This document shows positions 9,347-17,039 of a stretch of DNA of 64,000 nt, one piece after another. The translations under genes and the position numbers were made by a program. Below the pieces are notes generated by a model, which was not told where the DNA came from, searched no databases, and saw only the letters and a program-made list of their open reading frames with translations. The first letter of the stretch is position 1. Every line of letters begins with the position of its first letter. This DNA is from Variovorax paradoxus NBRC 15149 (lineage in GTDB: Bacteria > Pseudomonadota > Gammaproteobacteria > Burkholderiales > Burkholderiaceae_C): assembly GCF_001591365.1 (NCBI RefSeq), contig NZ_BCUT01000005.1, forward strand, positions 434,001-498,000, given 5' to 3'.

Positions 9347-9664
9347 ATGTCGATCACCGCCATCGAATCCGTCCTGCAGCAGATGCGCGCCACCGCGCTG
9401 CAAAGCGGCATTGCGCAACCCGCCGCCGAGGCGGCCCAGCCCGGGGGCTTCGCGGCCGAGCTGCGCCGCTCGCTCGACAGCATCAGCACCGCGCAGACCA
9501 AGGCCTACGGCCAGGCCGAGGACTTCGAAATGGGCAAGCCCGGCGTGGCGCTGAACGACGTGATGGTCGACCTGCAGAAGGCCAACGTCGCTTTCCAGAC
9601 CGGGCTGCAGGTGCGCAACCGGCTGGTGGCGGCTTACCAGGAAGTGATGAACCTGCCCGCCTGA
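9347..9664 (+). CDS. fliE: Flagellar hook-basal body protein FliE
   Basis: FliE is the adaptor joining the MS ring and export gate to the rod. The protein is 105 residues, the usual size. The N-terminus is helical (ITAIESVLQQMRA), then comes an Ala/Pro-rich stretch, then the conserved helical hairpin (FAAELRRSLDSISTAQ to LQVRNRLVAAYQEVMNLP). The C-terminal YQEVMNLP is the family hallmark. It is transcribed away from fliF and followed by the fliC sigma-28 promoter, so it is probably its own short class II unit. Confidence 0.95.
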   Translation: MSITAIESVLQQMRATALQSGIAQPAAEAAQPGGFAAELRRSLDSISTAQTKAYGQAEDFEMGKPGVALNDVMVDLQKANVAFQTGLQVRNRLVAAYQEVMNLPA

Positions 9665-9707
9665 ACGCCGAGGTTGTGGGGCGCGCATCTTTTTTTGCGC
9701 CGGACTC

Positions 9708-9734
9708 TAAATGTTTGAAAAGCCCTGCCGATAA
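9708..9734 (+). promoter_or_regulatory. Sigma-28 (FliA) promoter of fliC
   Basis: TAAA at 9708-9711 and GCCGATAA at 9727-9734 are separated by exactly 15 bases, matching the sigma-28 consensus TAAA-N15-GCCGATAA without a mismatch. It lies 97 bases before the fliC start. FliA, the matching sigma factor, is encoded at 28.8-29.5 kb. This places flagellin in the late class, expressed after FlgM export, which is established for this sigma factor family. Confidence 0.95.
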
Positions 9735-9830
9735 CTAAACCAACGATGGCTTGAGTCTCACAGTGGGAGCGGGTCCAGCGTTGCGGCCTGAGGGCCGGAG
9801 TCCACAACCTTTGTCTATCAGGAGTCGAAC

Positions 9831-11069
9831 ATGGCGCAAGTCATCAACACCAACAGCCTTTCCCTGCTCACGCAGAACAACCTCAACGCGTCGCAATCGT
9901 CGTTGAACACGGCGATCCAGCGCCTGTCCTCCGGCCTGCGCATCAACAGCGCCAAGGACGACGCCGCCGGCCAGGCCATTGCGAACCGCTTCACGGCCAA
10001 CATCCGCGGCCTGACGCAAGCCTCGCGCAATGCCAACGACGGCATCTCGCTGGCGCAGACGACGGAAGGCGCGCTCAAGGAAGTGAACAACAACCTGCAG
10101 CGCGTTCGCGAACTGTCGGTGCAAGCCGCCAACGGCAGCAACTCGGGCAGCGACCTGCAATCCATCCAGGACGAAATCAAGCTGCGCCTCGGTGAAATCG
10201 ACCGCGTGTCCAAGCAGACCGACTTCAACGGCGTGAAGGTCCTGTCGTCGTCGGCCAAGCCGCTGACCGTGCAGGTCGGCGCCAACGACGGCGAGACCAT
10301 CGACATCGACCTGAAGGAAATCAGCTCGAAGACGCTCGGCATGCAAGGCTTCAACGTGGCCGGCCCCGGCGCCACGGCTGCCTTCGCATTCGACGGCGTG
10401 ACCGGTTCGGCCGCTGGCGATGCGCCCACGGTTGCCCAGCTGAAGTCGCTCTACGGTTCGACCACGGCCGTCACCACGACCACCGTCGCCGAGAAGACCA
10501 CCGACGACCTGTCGACCAAGCTCGGCCTGGCCGCAGGCGGCGCCACGCTCACCGGCAACACCGTTGCCGACAAGAACGGCAACCTGTTCGCCGAAGTCTC
10601 GATCACGCCCACCGGCGCCGGCGAAACCTCGTCGCTCATCAACCAGGGCTTCACCGGCGCGGTCGACGGCACCGCCATGTTCCGCTACATCGCGCTCGAC
10701 CCGGCTTCTGCCGACACGGCCACGACCGCCGGCACGGCTGCCTTCACCGTCGACACCTCGAAGGTCTCGGTCGCCAGCCTGCAGACCGGCTCGACCGCCA
10801 ACCCGCTCGAAGCCATCGACGCAGCGCTCAAGCAAGTCGACGACCTGCGCAGCTCGCTGGGTGCGGTGCAGAACCGTTTCGACTCGGTGATCTCCAACCT
10901 GGGCACCGCCATCACCAACCTGTCGTCCTCGCGCTCGCGCATCGAAGACGCTGACTACGCAACCGAAGTGTCGAACATGACCCGTGCGCAGATCCTGCAG
11001 CAAGCCGGTACCTCGGTGCTGGCCCAGGCGAACCAGACCACGCAAGGCGTGCTGTCGCTCCTGCGCTGA
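9831..11069 (+). CDS. fliC: Flagellin FliC
   Basis: FliC is the filament subunit. The protein is 412 residues. The conserved N-terminal D0/D1 helices (about 1-165, starting AQVINTNSLSLLTQNNL) include the region recognised by TLR5 in other flagellins (LQRVRELSVQAANG, about 88-101). The C-terminal D1/D0 helices are at about 325-412 and end in TTQGVLSLLR. The centre (about 170-320) is the variable surface domain, rich in Ala, Thr and Gly. The start has AGGAG at 9820-9824, six bases before the ATG. Transcription is from the sigma-28 promoter at 9708. Confidence 0.97.
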   Translation: MAQVINTNSLSLLTQNNLNASQSSLNTAIQRLSSGLRINSAKDDAAGQAIANRFTANIRGLTQASRNANDGISLAQTTEGALKEVNNNLQRVRELSVQAANGSNSGSDLQSIQDEIKLRLGEIDRVSKQTDFNGVKVLSSSAKPLTVQVGANDGETIDIDLKEISSKTLGMQGFNVAGPGATAAFAFDGVTGSAAGDAPTVAQLKSLYGSTTAVTTTTVAEKTTDDLSTKLGLAAGGATLTGNTVADKNGNLFAEVSITPTGAGETSSLINQGFTGAVDGTAMFRYIALDPASADTATTAGTAAFTVDTSKVSVASLQTGSTANPLEAIDAALKQVDDLRSSLGAVQNRFDSVISNLGTAITNLSSSRSRIEDADYATEVSNMTRAQILQQAGTSVLAQANQTTQGVLSLLR

Positions 11070-11082
11070 TCTGAAAGGCATT

Positions 11083-11154
11083 GCGCAGGCCGCCGGGCGA
11101 AAGCCCGGCTCCGCCTGCGCTGTTCCCTGCGGCCTGGTTCCGGCCAGGCCGCAG
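11083..11154 (+). terminator. Two tandem stem-loops between fliC and fliD
   Basis: The first hairpin has an outer stem of 8 (11083-11090 with 11113-11120) and an inner stem of 7 (GCCGGGC / GCCCGGC) closed by a GAAA tetraloop at 11099-11102. The second pairs 11127-11137 with 11144-11154, a perfect 11-base stem with a 6-base loop. Neither is followed by a clean run of T, so they may be weak or factor-dependent terminators, or RNA-stabilising 3' structures that keep fliC mRNA more abundant than fliD. Confidence 0.6.
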
Positions 11155-11221
11155 ACGACAGCGAAAGCAATCCTGACAGCCGCCGCCGCCTCCTCATTCA
11201 CAGACATCAGGAAATTTCAAC

Positions 11222-12670
11222 ATGGCATCGATCAGCAGCCTGGGCGTGGGCTCCAACCTCGACCTGAGCACCTTGCTCTCGCAGCTGCAGACGGCGGAGA
11301 GCCAGCCGCTGGTGGCGCTGCAGCAGCGCCAGGTGAGCTACACGAGCAAGCTCTCGGCCTACGGCACGCTGCAAAGCTCGCTGGGCACGCTGCAGGCCGC
11401 GGCCAAGAAGCTCTCGGACCCGGCGCTGTTCCAGGGCGTGAAGGCCGTCTCCAGCGCAACCGACGTGCTGACCGCGGCAGCCGCAGGCACGGCCGCGGCC
11501 GGCACCTATGCCGTCGAGGTGACGCAGCTTGCGCAACCGCAGTCGCTGGTTGCGGCGGGCCAGGCGAGCACCACTGCCGCCATCGGCAGCGGAACCATCA
11601 CCATCGATTTCGGCGCCATCACGGGCGGCACGCTCGATGCGGCCACCGGCACCTACAGCGGCTCCGGCTTCACCAAGGACGCCACCCGCACCGCCGTGCC
11701 GATCACCATCGACAGCAGCAACAACACGCTCGCGGGCATCCGCGACGCCATCAACGCCGCCAAGGCCGGTGTCTCGGCCAGCATCGTGAACGACGGCAGC
11801 GGCACGCCCAACCGGCTGGTGCTGACCTCCTCGCAGACCGGCGAGGCCTCGAGCATGCGCGTCTCGGTGGCGGGCGATGCAGCGCTGCAGAACCTGCTGA
11901 ACAACGATCCCGCGGGCACGCAGAACCTGCGGCAGACGGTGGCAGGGCAGAACGCCAAGCTCAGCGTCAACGGCATTGCCGTGACCAGCGCGAGCAACAC
12001 CGTCAAGGAAGCCATCCAGGGCACCACGCTGACGCTGCTCAAGACCGGCAGCAGCAGCCTCTCGACCCAGGCCGACACGGCCGCGGTGGAGACGGCCATC
12101 AACGATTTCGTCAAGGCCTACAACAGCCTGCAGGCCACCGCCAACACGCTGACCGCCTACAACCAGGACTCCAAGACCGGCGCCGCGCTCGTCGGCGATT
12201 CGACGCTGCGCAACCTGCAGACGCGCATCCGGCAGGCGCTCACCACGCCGCAGGCCGGCGGCCCCGACGACATGAAGGTGCTGTCCGAGATCGGCGTCGC
12301 CTTCCAGAAGGACGGCACCATGGCGGTCGATTCGACCAAGCTCAAGTCGGCCCTGGCCGGCAACCTGGCGGGCGTCTCGGGGCTGTTCGCGAGCGCCACC
12401 GGCAGCACCGCCGGCTACGGCAAGCAGCTGAGCGCGCTGGTGGACGACCTCACCTCCACCGGCGGCGCGCTCAAGGTCGCGTCCGATGGCATGACCGCCT
12501 CGCTCAAGCAGCTCGACGAGCAGTACGCCGACATGAAGACGCGAGTGGACGCCAAGGTGGAGCGCTATCGCACGCAGTTCACCCAGCTCGACCTGCTCAT
12601 GAGCCAGATGAACCGGACCAGCAGCTATCTCACACAGCAATTCGCGAGCATGCAAAGCAGCAGCAAGTAG
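11222..12670 (+). CDS. fliD: Flagellar filament cap protein FliD
   Basis: FliD (HAP2) caps the filament and folds incoming flagellin. The protein is 482 residues, typical of the family. The N-terminal FliD domain (SISSLGVGSNLDLSTLLSQL) is followed by coiled helices. The variable middle contains Thr/Ala/Ser-rich beta regions. The C-terminal FliD domain spans about 220-470 and ends in a helical tail (YRTQFTQLDLLMSQMNRTSS). A purine-rich AGGAAA lies 8 bases before the ATG. It is followed within 24 bases by its likely operon partner fliS. Confidence 0.95.
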   Translation: MASISSLGVGSNLDLSTLLSQLQTAESQPLVALQQRQVSYTSKLSAYGTLQSSLGTLQAAAKKLSDPALFQGVKAVSSATDVLTAAAAGTAAAGTYAVEVTQLAQPQSLVAAGQASTTAAIGSGTITIDFGAITGGTLDAATGTYSGSGFTKDATRTAVPITIDSSNNTLAGIRDAINAAKAGVSASIVNDGSGTPNRLVLTSSQTGEASSMRVSVAGDAALQNLLNNDPAGTQNLRQTVAGQNAKLSVNGIAVTSASNTVKEAIQGTTLTLLKTGSSSLSTQADTAAVETAINDFVKAYNSLQATANTLTAYNQDSKTGAALVGDSTLRNLQTRIRQALTTPQAGGPDDMKVLSEIGVAFQKDGTMAVDSTKLKSALAGNLAGVSGLFASATGSTAGYGKQLSALVDDLTSTGGALKVASDGMTASLKQLDEQYADMKTRVDAKVERYRTQFTQLDLLMSQMNRTSSYLTQQFASMQSSSK

Positions 12671-12693
12671 CCATTCCAGCGGAGCAAGCAGTC

Positions 12694-13116
12694 ATGTACA
12701 CCCCCCACACCTTCAGGACCGGCGCCAGCGCGTATGCGCACGTCGGCATGGAGACGCGCACCATGAGCGCGTCGCCGCACCAGCTCATCGTCATGCTGTT
12801 CGACGGCGTCGTCACCAGCATCGGCATGGCCCGCCACCACATGGCCACCGGCGACATGGCCGCCAAGGGCAACGCGATCTCCAAGGCCGTGAGCATCGTC
12901 GACAACGGCCTGAAGGCCGCCCTCGATGCCAAGGCCGCGGGCGCGGCCGGCGCCGAGCTGGTGGGCAATCTCTCGGCGCTGTACGACTACGTCATTCGCC
13001 GGCTGCTCTATGCCAACCTGCACAACGAGCCCAAGGCACTCGACGAGGCCGAGGCATTGCTCGAGAACGTCGCGTCCGCATGGCGCGAGATCGGCGGCGC
13101 CAGTGCCGGCAATTGA
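12694..13116 (+). CDS. fliS: Flagellin export chaperone FliS
   Basis: FliS binds the C-terminal disordered tail of flagellin in the cytoplasm and prevents early polymerisation. The 140-residue helical protein carries the conserved N-terminal YAHVGMET and the SPHQLIVMLFDGV helix (about 27-39), then NLSALYDYVIRRLL (about 92-105). The start is the ATG of MYTPHTFRTG, with GGAG 11 bases upstream. Its end overlaps the proposed fliT start by 14 bases. Confidence 0.96.
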   Translation: MYTPHTFRTGASAYAHVGMETRTMSASPHQLIVMLFDGVVTSIGMARHHMATGDMAAKGNAISKAVSIVDNGLKAALDAKAAGAAGAELVGNLSALYDYVIRRLLYANLHNEPKALDEAEALLENVASAWREIGGASAGN

Positions 13117-13477
13117 TTCCAACCCCACCGCATTGGAAGCGCAGGCCGTGCCAGTCCGCCACGAAGTCGTCCACTGCTATGGCGAGCTCGCCTCGGCCAT
13201 GTCGCTCATGGCTTCGCTGGCCCGCGCGAGGGAATGGGACCGGCTGCCCGAGCTCGAAGCCCGCTGTGCGCAGCTGGTCGACCGGCTCAAGGCCGTGGGC
13301 GCGGTGTCGCTCGATGCCGCGCAGCTGGAACAGGTGCGCGGACTGATCGCGCGCATCCACGCCGACCAGGACGAGGTGTGCGCGCTGGTCAAGCCGCAGC
13401 TGGAGCGCCTGGTGGCCAAGATGGCCCAGCTGCAGAACCGCAGCGATCTTGGCAAGGCCTACGGCCTGCCGCACTGA
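13103..13477 (+). CDS. fliT: FliT-like flagellar chaperone
   Basis: FliT is a chaperone for FliD and, in enterics, an anti-FlhDC factor. No ATG fits. I use the GTG at 13103 (124 residues, overlapping fliS by 14 bases); TTG 13133 and GTG 13148 are alternatives. The product is almost wholly helical (VHCYGELASAMSLMASLARA, then WDRLPELEARCAQLVDRL), which matches the FliT four-helix layout. The call rests on position between fliS and fliK2, helix pattern and size; FliT sequences are poorly conserved. Confidence 0.78.
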   Translation: MPAIDSNPTALEAQAVPVRHEVVHCYGELASAMSLMASLARAREWDRLPELEARCAQLVDRLKAVGAVSLDAAQLEQVRGLIARIHADQDEVCALVKPQLERLVAKMAQLQNRSDLGKAYGLPH

Positions 13478-13501
13478 TCGCCGGACGCTGCACCCGAAGC
13501 C

Positions 13502-14662
13502 ATGAACAGACCGATCGGACCTGCCGTCGATGCGCTGCTTGCCTCGAAGCTTTCTTCGGCGCGGCCGGACCTCGCCGTGCTGCAGACCGAGGTCGGCACC
13601 AGCATGCCGGTCGGGCCGATGGCCGAGATCCAGAAGGTCAAGAACGATGTCCGGCTGCCGTCCCATGCGCCGCTCGAAACGCGCCTTGACACTGGCGCCG
13701 CGCCCGCACTGCCGCGCGCCGATGCGCCGCCCTCGATCGACACGCGGTGGTCGGCGGCGGCACGCGTCATCGGCGCCGTGCTGGCGGACCTGCATGCCGA
13801 ACCGGAGCCGGTGCGCGGTGCGGCGCCGCTGTGGGCGTCGCCGCAGGAAGCTCCGTCCGGCGCCGTGCTCGCGGCCGCGCTGGGACGATCGGTGAGCGGC
13901 AGCGGGCTGTTCTACGAATCGCACCTGCTCGAATTCGCCACGGGGCTGCGCACGCTGTCGCAGCTGGCCGAGGAGCCGCAGGTTCGGTTGACGCAGCCGC
14001 TGCCGATGCTTCAGCAGCCGGCCGGGCCTGGCACCTCTCGGGCGCAGCCGACGGCGATGGCCCAACCCGCTGTGGCCCAGCCCGCTGGCGCCGCGCCGGC
14101 CGCCCAGATCCACCAGGCCGCGGTTGCCTCGGCCAGCCACATGGCCGCGATCGCCGCGATGGCCGCGCCGTCCGGCGAGGAGCGCATGGCCAGCCTGGGC
14201 GTCGGCGAAACCGATGCGGCCAATGCGCCGGCGCGCGCGCCAGCGCCGGCCGCGGCCGATCTGATCCATCCGCAGACCGCCGCGCTGGTGCACCAGCAGC
14301 TCGACCTGCTGGCCACCGCCGTGTTCCGCTGGAGCGGCCAGGCCTGGCCGGATGTGCCGATGGCGTGGTCGATCCACGAGGAAACCGGGCAGCCCGGCGA
14401 TGCGCCGGAAGGCCGCGGCGACGGCGGCGGCACGCCTACGCGCCGCTGGACGACCACGGTGTCGCTCACGCTGCCGAATCTGGGGGCAGTGGACCTTCGC
14501 CTGAGCCTTGCGGGCGAAATGGTCCAGGCGCACCTGGCCGCACGCGAGGCCGCGACGCTGGCCCGCCTGCGCAGCGACGGCGGCGAACTGGCACCGCGCC
14601 TCGCGGCCGCGGGCCTGCGGCTGCAGGACCTGCAGATCACCGCCATGGAGCGCACCGCATGA
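13502..14662 (+). CDS. Second FliK-domain protein (hook-length-control-like)
   Basis: The product is 386 residues. The N-terminal half is variable, and the middle is Ala/Pro/Gln-rich. The C-terminal 90 residues resemble the FliK C-terminal domain (TVSLTLPNLGAVDLRLSLAG, about 320-339, then ARLRSDGGELAPRLAAAGLR). It lacks any catalytic motif. Its stop overlaps the start of a small FlhB-like gene (ATGA), so a FliK-like protein is coupled to a fragment of FlhB, the known partner of FliK. Function is unknown to me; it may modulate substrate switching. It is clearly distinct from the fliK at 2.4-3.8 kb. Confidence 0.75.
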   Translation: MNRPIGPAVDALLASKLSSARPDLAVLQTEVGTSMPVGPMAEIQKVKNDVRLPSHAPLETRLDTGAAPALPRADAPPSIDTRWSAAARVIGAVLADLHAEPEPVRGAAPLWASPQEAPSGAVLAAALGRSVSGSGLFYESHLLEFATGLRTLSQLAEEPQVRLTQPLPMLQQPAGPGTSRAQPTAMAQPAVAQPAGAAPAAQIHQAAVASASHMAAIAAMAAPSGEERMASLGVGETDAANAPARAPAPAAADLIHPQTAALVHQQLDLLATAVFRWSGQAWPDVPMAWSIHEETGQPGDAPEGRGDGGGTPTRRWTTTVSLTLPNLGAVDLRLSLAGEMVQAHLAAREAATLARLRSDGGELAPRLAAAGLRLQDLQITAMERTA

Positions 14663-14952
14663 CGACCCCGGCACAACCGCGCCAGAGCGCCGTGGCGCTG
14701 TCCCATGCCGACACCGCGAAGGCGCCGGTGGTCGTGGCCAAGGGCTATGGCGTGACGGCGGAATCGATCCTGCGGCAGGCGCGCGAGAACGGTGTCTACG
14801 TGCACGCCTCGCCGGACCTGATCCGGTTGCTGATGCAGGTGGACCTCGATCGGCAGATTCCGCCGCAGCTCTATCTGGCGGTGGCCGAGGTCATGGCATG
14901 GATCCACGGAATCGAGAACGGCAGGGGCCAGGCGGCAGGGCGATTCGATTAA
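14659..14952 (+). CDS. Stand-alone FlhB C-terminal-domain homologue
   Basis: This 97-residue protein aligns by eye with the end of FlhB after its self-cleavage site (VVAKGYGVTAESILRQAREN here against VVAKGSDLMAARIREIAREN in FlhB). It lacks the NPTH cleavage motif and all membrane segments. Such short FlhB-like proteins are known in flagellated proteobacteria and can partly stand in for the cleaved FlhB C-terminus. It is coupled by ATGA to the FliK-like gene upstream. The last gene before flhD, it ends 183 bases before the flhD start. Confidence 0.85.
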   Translation: MTTPAQPRQSAVALSHADTAKAPVVVAKGYGVTAESILRQARENGVYVHASPDLIRLLMQVDLDRQIPPQLYLAVAEVMAWIHGIENGRGQAAGRFD

Positions 14953-15135
14953 TGCTTTGTCATTAGATTCACATCTTTTTTGAGAACTGGTCGCAGCGAC
15001 GGAAGCCCCGTCGTGCTATTGCAACAAAAGCTTACATGTACTTGTAGCCCTGTTTACAGTTTGAGTAGTGCAGAAGGTTACAAGTGTTAAATATTGTGAA
15101 TAATCCAATCAGGACATGACTGAACGGAGTGCATT
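14953..15135 (+). promoter_or_regulatory. AT-rich leader and promoter region of flhDC
   Basis: These 183 bases stand out as clearly AT-rich against a very GC-rich background. They include a run of T at about 14974-14980 and TTAAATATTG at about 15086-15095. This must hold the promoter of the flagellar master operon. Several imperfect -35/-10 pairs can be drawn but none is decisive. Such long, AT-rich leaders are the usual site of integration of environmental signals (for example nucleoid proteins and global regulators) at flhDC. No coding frame is evident. Confidence 0.6.
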
Positions 15136-15492
15136 TTGGAAACGGATAACGTGATGAGCGTAGCCAACGGCGAAATCTCCCGGGAAATCGGCGACATCAA
15201 TCTCGCCTACATGCTGCTGGCGCAGAAACTGGTCAAGCAGGACCGCGTGGCGGCGATGTTTAGGCTCGGCGTGAGCAGCGAACTGGCCGACATGCTGGCC
15301 GGCATGTCGCTGGCGCAGATCGTCAAGCTGGCGGCGTCGAACTTCCTGCTGTGCAGTTTCAGGCTCGACGAACACGCCTCGATGTCGGCGGTGGTTGGCG
15401 AAGGTAAGGACACGATGCTGCAACAAGCACACATGTCGATCCTGATGTCGGCACGGAGCCTGCAGACCCGAAAAGCAGCGGTGCCGGCATGA
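15136..15492 (+). CDS. flhD: Flagellar master regulator subunit FlhD
   Basis: FlhD with FlhC forms the FlhD4C2 activator of class II flagellar genes. The coding frame opens with TTG at 15136 (118 residues), with CGGAG seven bases upstream. GTG 15151 and ATG 15154 (giving 112 residues from MSVANGEIS) are alternatives, the latter with a weaker purine stretch. The conserved core follows (REIGDINLAYMLLAQKLV, then MLAGMSLAQIVKLAASN). Its stop overlaps flhC (ATGA). A TTG start could hold FlhD output low. Confidence 0.94.
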   Translation: METDNVMSVANGEISREIGDINLAYMLLAQKLVKQDRVAAMFRLGVSSELADMLAGMSLAQIVKLAASNFLLCSFRLDEHASMSAVVGEGKDTMLQQAHMSILMSARSLQTRKAAVPA

Positions 15493-16097
15493 CGCGCAAG
15501 AGCGTGCTGGGCGAGGTGCGGGAAGTGCAGCTCGCGATCCAGCTGATCCAGCTGGGCGCCCGCCTGCAGTTCCTGGAGTCGGAGGTGGGCCTGAGCCGCG
15601 AGCGCCTGATCCGCCTCTACAAGGAAATCAAGGGAGTTTCACCGCCCAAGGGATTGCTTCCATTTTCAACCGATTGGTATATGACGTGGCTGGCGAATAT
15701 CCATTCGTCAATGTTTTACAACATGTATCAATTCATGAAAATTCATTCGGACGAAGAAAAAGTCTGGATATTGATTAAAAGCTACAAGCTTTATTTGCAG
15801 CAAATTGCAGCCCAGGACAGCGAGCCAATTCTGGATTTCACGCGCGCCTACACGATGGTGCGCTTTTTCGACAGCGACATGCTGCAGCTGAGCACCTGCT
15901 GCCGCTGTTCGGGCCAGTTCGTCGCGCATGCGCACGACCACAAGAGCGGCTACGTGTGCGTGCTCTGCAGGCCGCCGTCGCGCGCGGGCAAGGCGCGCGG
16001 CGCCAAGCGCGGCGCCGATGGCGAGGCCGGCGCGCTCGGCATCGAAGGCATGGGTTTTGGCGTGGAGGCGGCGCCGGGCGGCGCGGGCCTCCACTGA
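15489..16097 (+). CDS. flhC: Flagellar master regulator subunit FlhC
   Basis: FlhC is the DNA-contacting, zinc-binding partner of FlhD. The protein is 202 residues. Four cysteines, at 137, 140, 157 and 160, sit at the same numbers as the zinc ligands of the E. coli protein (TCCRCSGQF and YVCVLC). The N-terminal helices (VQLAIQLIQLGARLQFLE) are typical. The C-terminal 40 residues are a Gly/Ala-rich tail. Bases of about 15640-15850 are unusually AT-rich compared with both ends of the same gene. The stop is followed by an intrinsic terminator. Confidence 0.96.
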   Translation: MTRKSVLGEVREVQLAIQLIQLGARLQFLESEVGLSRERLIRLYKEIKGVSPPKGLLPFSTDWYMTWLANIHSSMFYNMYQFMKIHSDEEKVWILIKSYKLYLQQIAAQDSEPILDFTRAYTMVRFFDSDMLQLSTCCRCSGQFVAHAHDHKSGYVCVLCRPPSRAGKARGAKRGADGEAGALGIEGMGFGVEAAPGGAGLH

Positions 16098-16103
16098 CAC
16101 GGA

Positions 16104-16127
16104 CCCTGCCCGCCGGGCAGGGCTTTT
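16104..16127 (+). terminator. Intrinsic terminator between flhC and motA
   Basis: CCCTGCCC (16104-16111) pairs perfectly with GGGCAGGG (16115-16122) around a 3-base loop and is followed by CTTTT. It begins 6 bases after the flhC stop and ends 33 bases before motA. It would reduce or end read-through from flhDC into motAB-che. Since no other clear promoter is seen before motA, it may act as a partial terminator that lowers motor and chemotaxis gene expression. Confidence 0.82.
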
Positions 16128-16160
16128 GAATCGACGCCTCAAGGGCAATAGGGGAAGCGC

Positions 16161-17021
16161 GTGCTCCTTCTGGTTGGGTATCTGGTGGTGGTTGGCGCCG
16201 TCTTCGGCGGCTATGCGCTCATGGGCGGGCACTTCGGCGTGCTGTTCCAGCCGGTCGAGCTGCTGATGATCGGCGGCGCCGCGCTGGGCGCCTTCCTGGC
16301 CGGCAACAACGGCAAGACGATCAAGGCCACGCTCAAGGAGCTGCCGCTGCTCTTGCGCTCGTCCAAGCACAACCGGCAGCTCTACCTGGACCTGCTCGCG
16401 CTGCTCTACGAGCTGCTGGCCAAGGCGCGCAAGGAAGGGATGATGAAGCTGGAGTCCGACGTGGAGGACCCGGCGCAAAGCGAGATCTTCCGCCGCTACC
16501 CCGAGATCCTGGCCGATGCCGGCGTGATGGAGTTCCTGTGCGACTACCTGCGCCTGGTCATCAGCGGCAACACCGATGCGTTCGAGATCGAGGCGCTCAT
16601 GGACCACGAGATCGAGACCATCAAGCACGAGGCCGAGATGCCCGTGCACAGCCTCTCGCGCGTGAGCGATGCGCTGCCCGCGCTGGGCATCGTCGCGGCC
16701 GTGATGGGCGTGGTGCATGCGCTGGGCTCGGCCGATTTGCCGCCCTCGGAAATGGGCGCGCTCATCGCGCACGCCATGGTGGGCACCTTCCTTGGCGTGC
16801 TGCTGGCCTACGGCTTTGTCTCGCCGCTGGCTTCGCTGATCGACCAGAAGGTGTCCGAGGGCATGAAGCTGTACCAGTGCACCAAGGTCACGCTGCTTGC
16901 GAGCCTCAACGGCTATGCGCCGCAGCTGGCGGTGGAGTTCGGCCGCAAGGTGCTGTTCTCGACCGAGCGGCCCAGCTTCACCGAGCTGGACAGCCACGTG
17001 CGCGAAGTCAAGGCGCGCTGA
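16161..17021 (+). CDS. motA: Flagellar motor stator protein MotA
   Basis: MotA forms the proton channel with MotB and pushes on FliG. The 286-residue protein starts at GTG, preceded by AGGGGA at the right distance. Four membrane segments are recognisable: about 2-20, 30-45, and a pair at about 170-190 and 203-222. The cytoplasmic loop carries basic and acidic residues. The segment SDALPALGIVAAVMGVVHAL includes the conserved loop-3 proline. The length is typical. MotB follows after 18 bases. Confidence 0.96.
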   Translation: MLLLVGYLVVVGAVFGGYALMGGHFGVLFQPVELLMIGGAALGAFLAGNNGKTIKATLKELPLLLRSSKHNRQLYLDLLALLYELLAKARKEGMMKLESDVEDPAQSEIFRRYPEILADAGVMEFLCDYLRLVISGNTDAFEIEALMDHEIETIKHEAEMPVHSLSRVSDALPALGIVAAVMGVVHALGSADLPPSEMGALIAHAMVGTFLGVLLAYGFVSPLASLIDQKVSEGMKLYQCTKVTLLASLNGYAPQLAVEFGRKVLFSTERPSFTELDSHVREVKAR

Positions 17022-17039
17022 GCGGCGCGGCGCATCGTC

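Noticed and set aside
14659..14952. Possible broken copy (pseudogene) of flhB
   Set aside because: It is a complete, coupled small gene with a start, stop and conserved C-terminal-domain pattern. Such short FlhB-like proteins are a known class.
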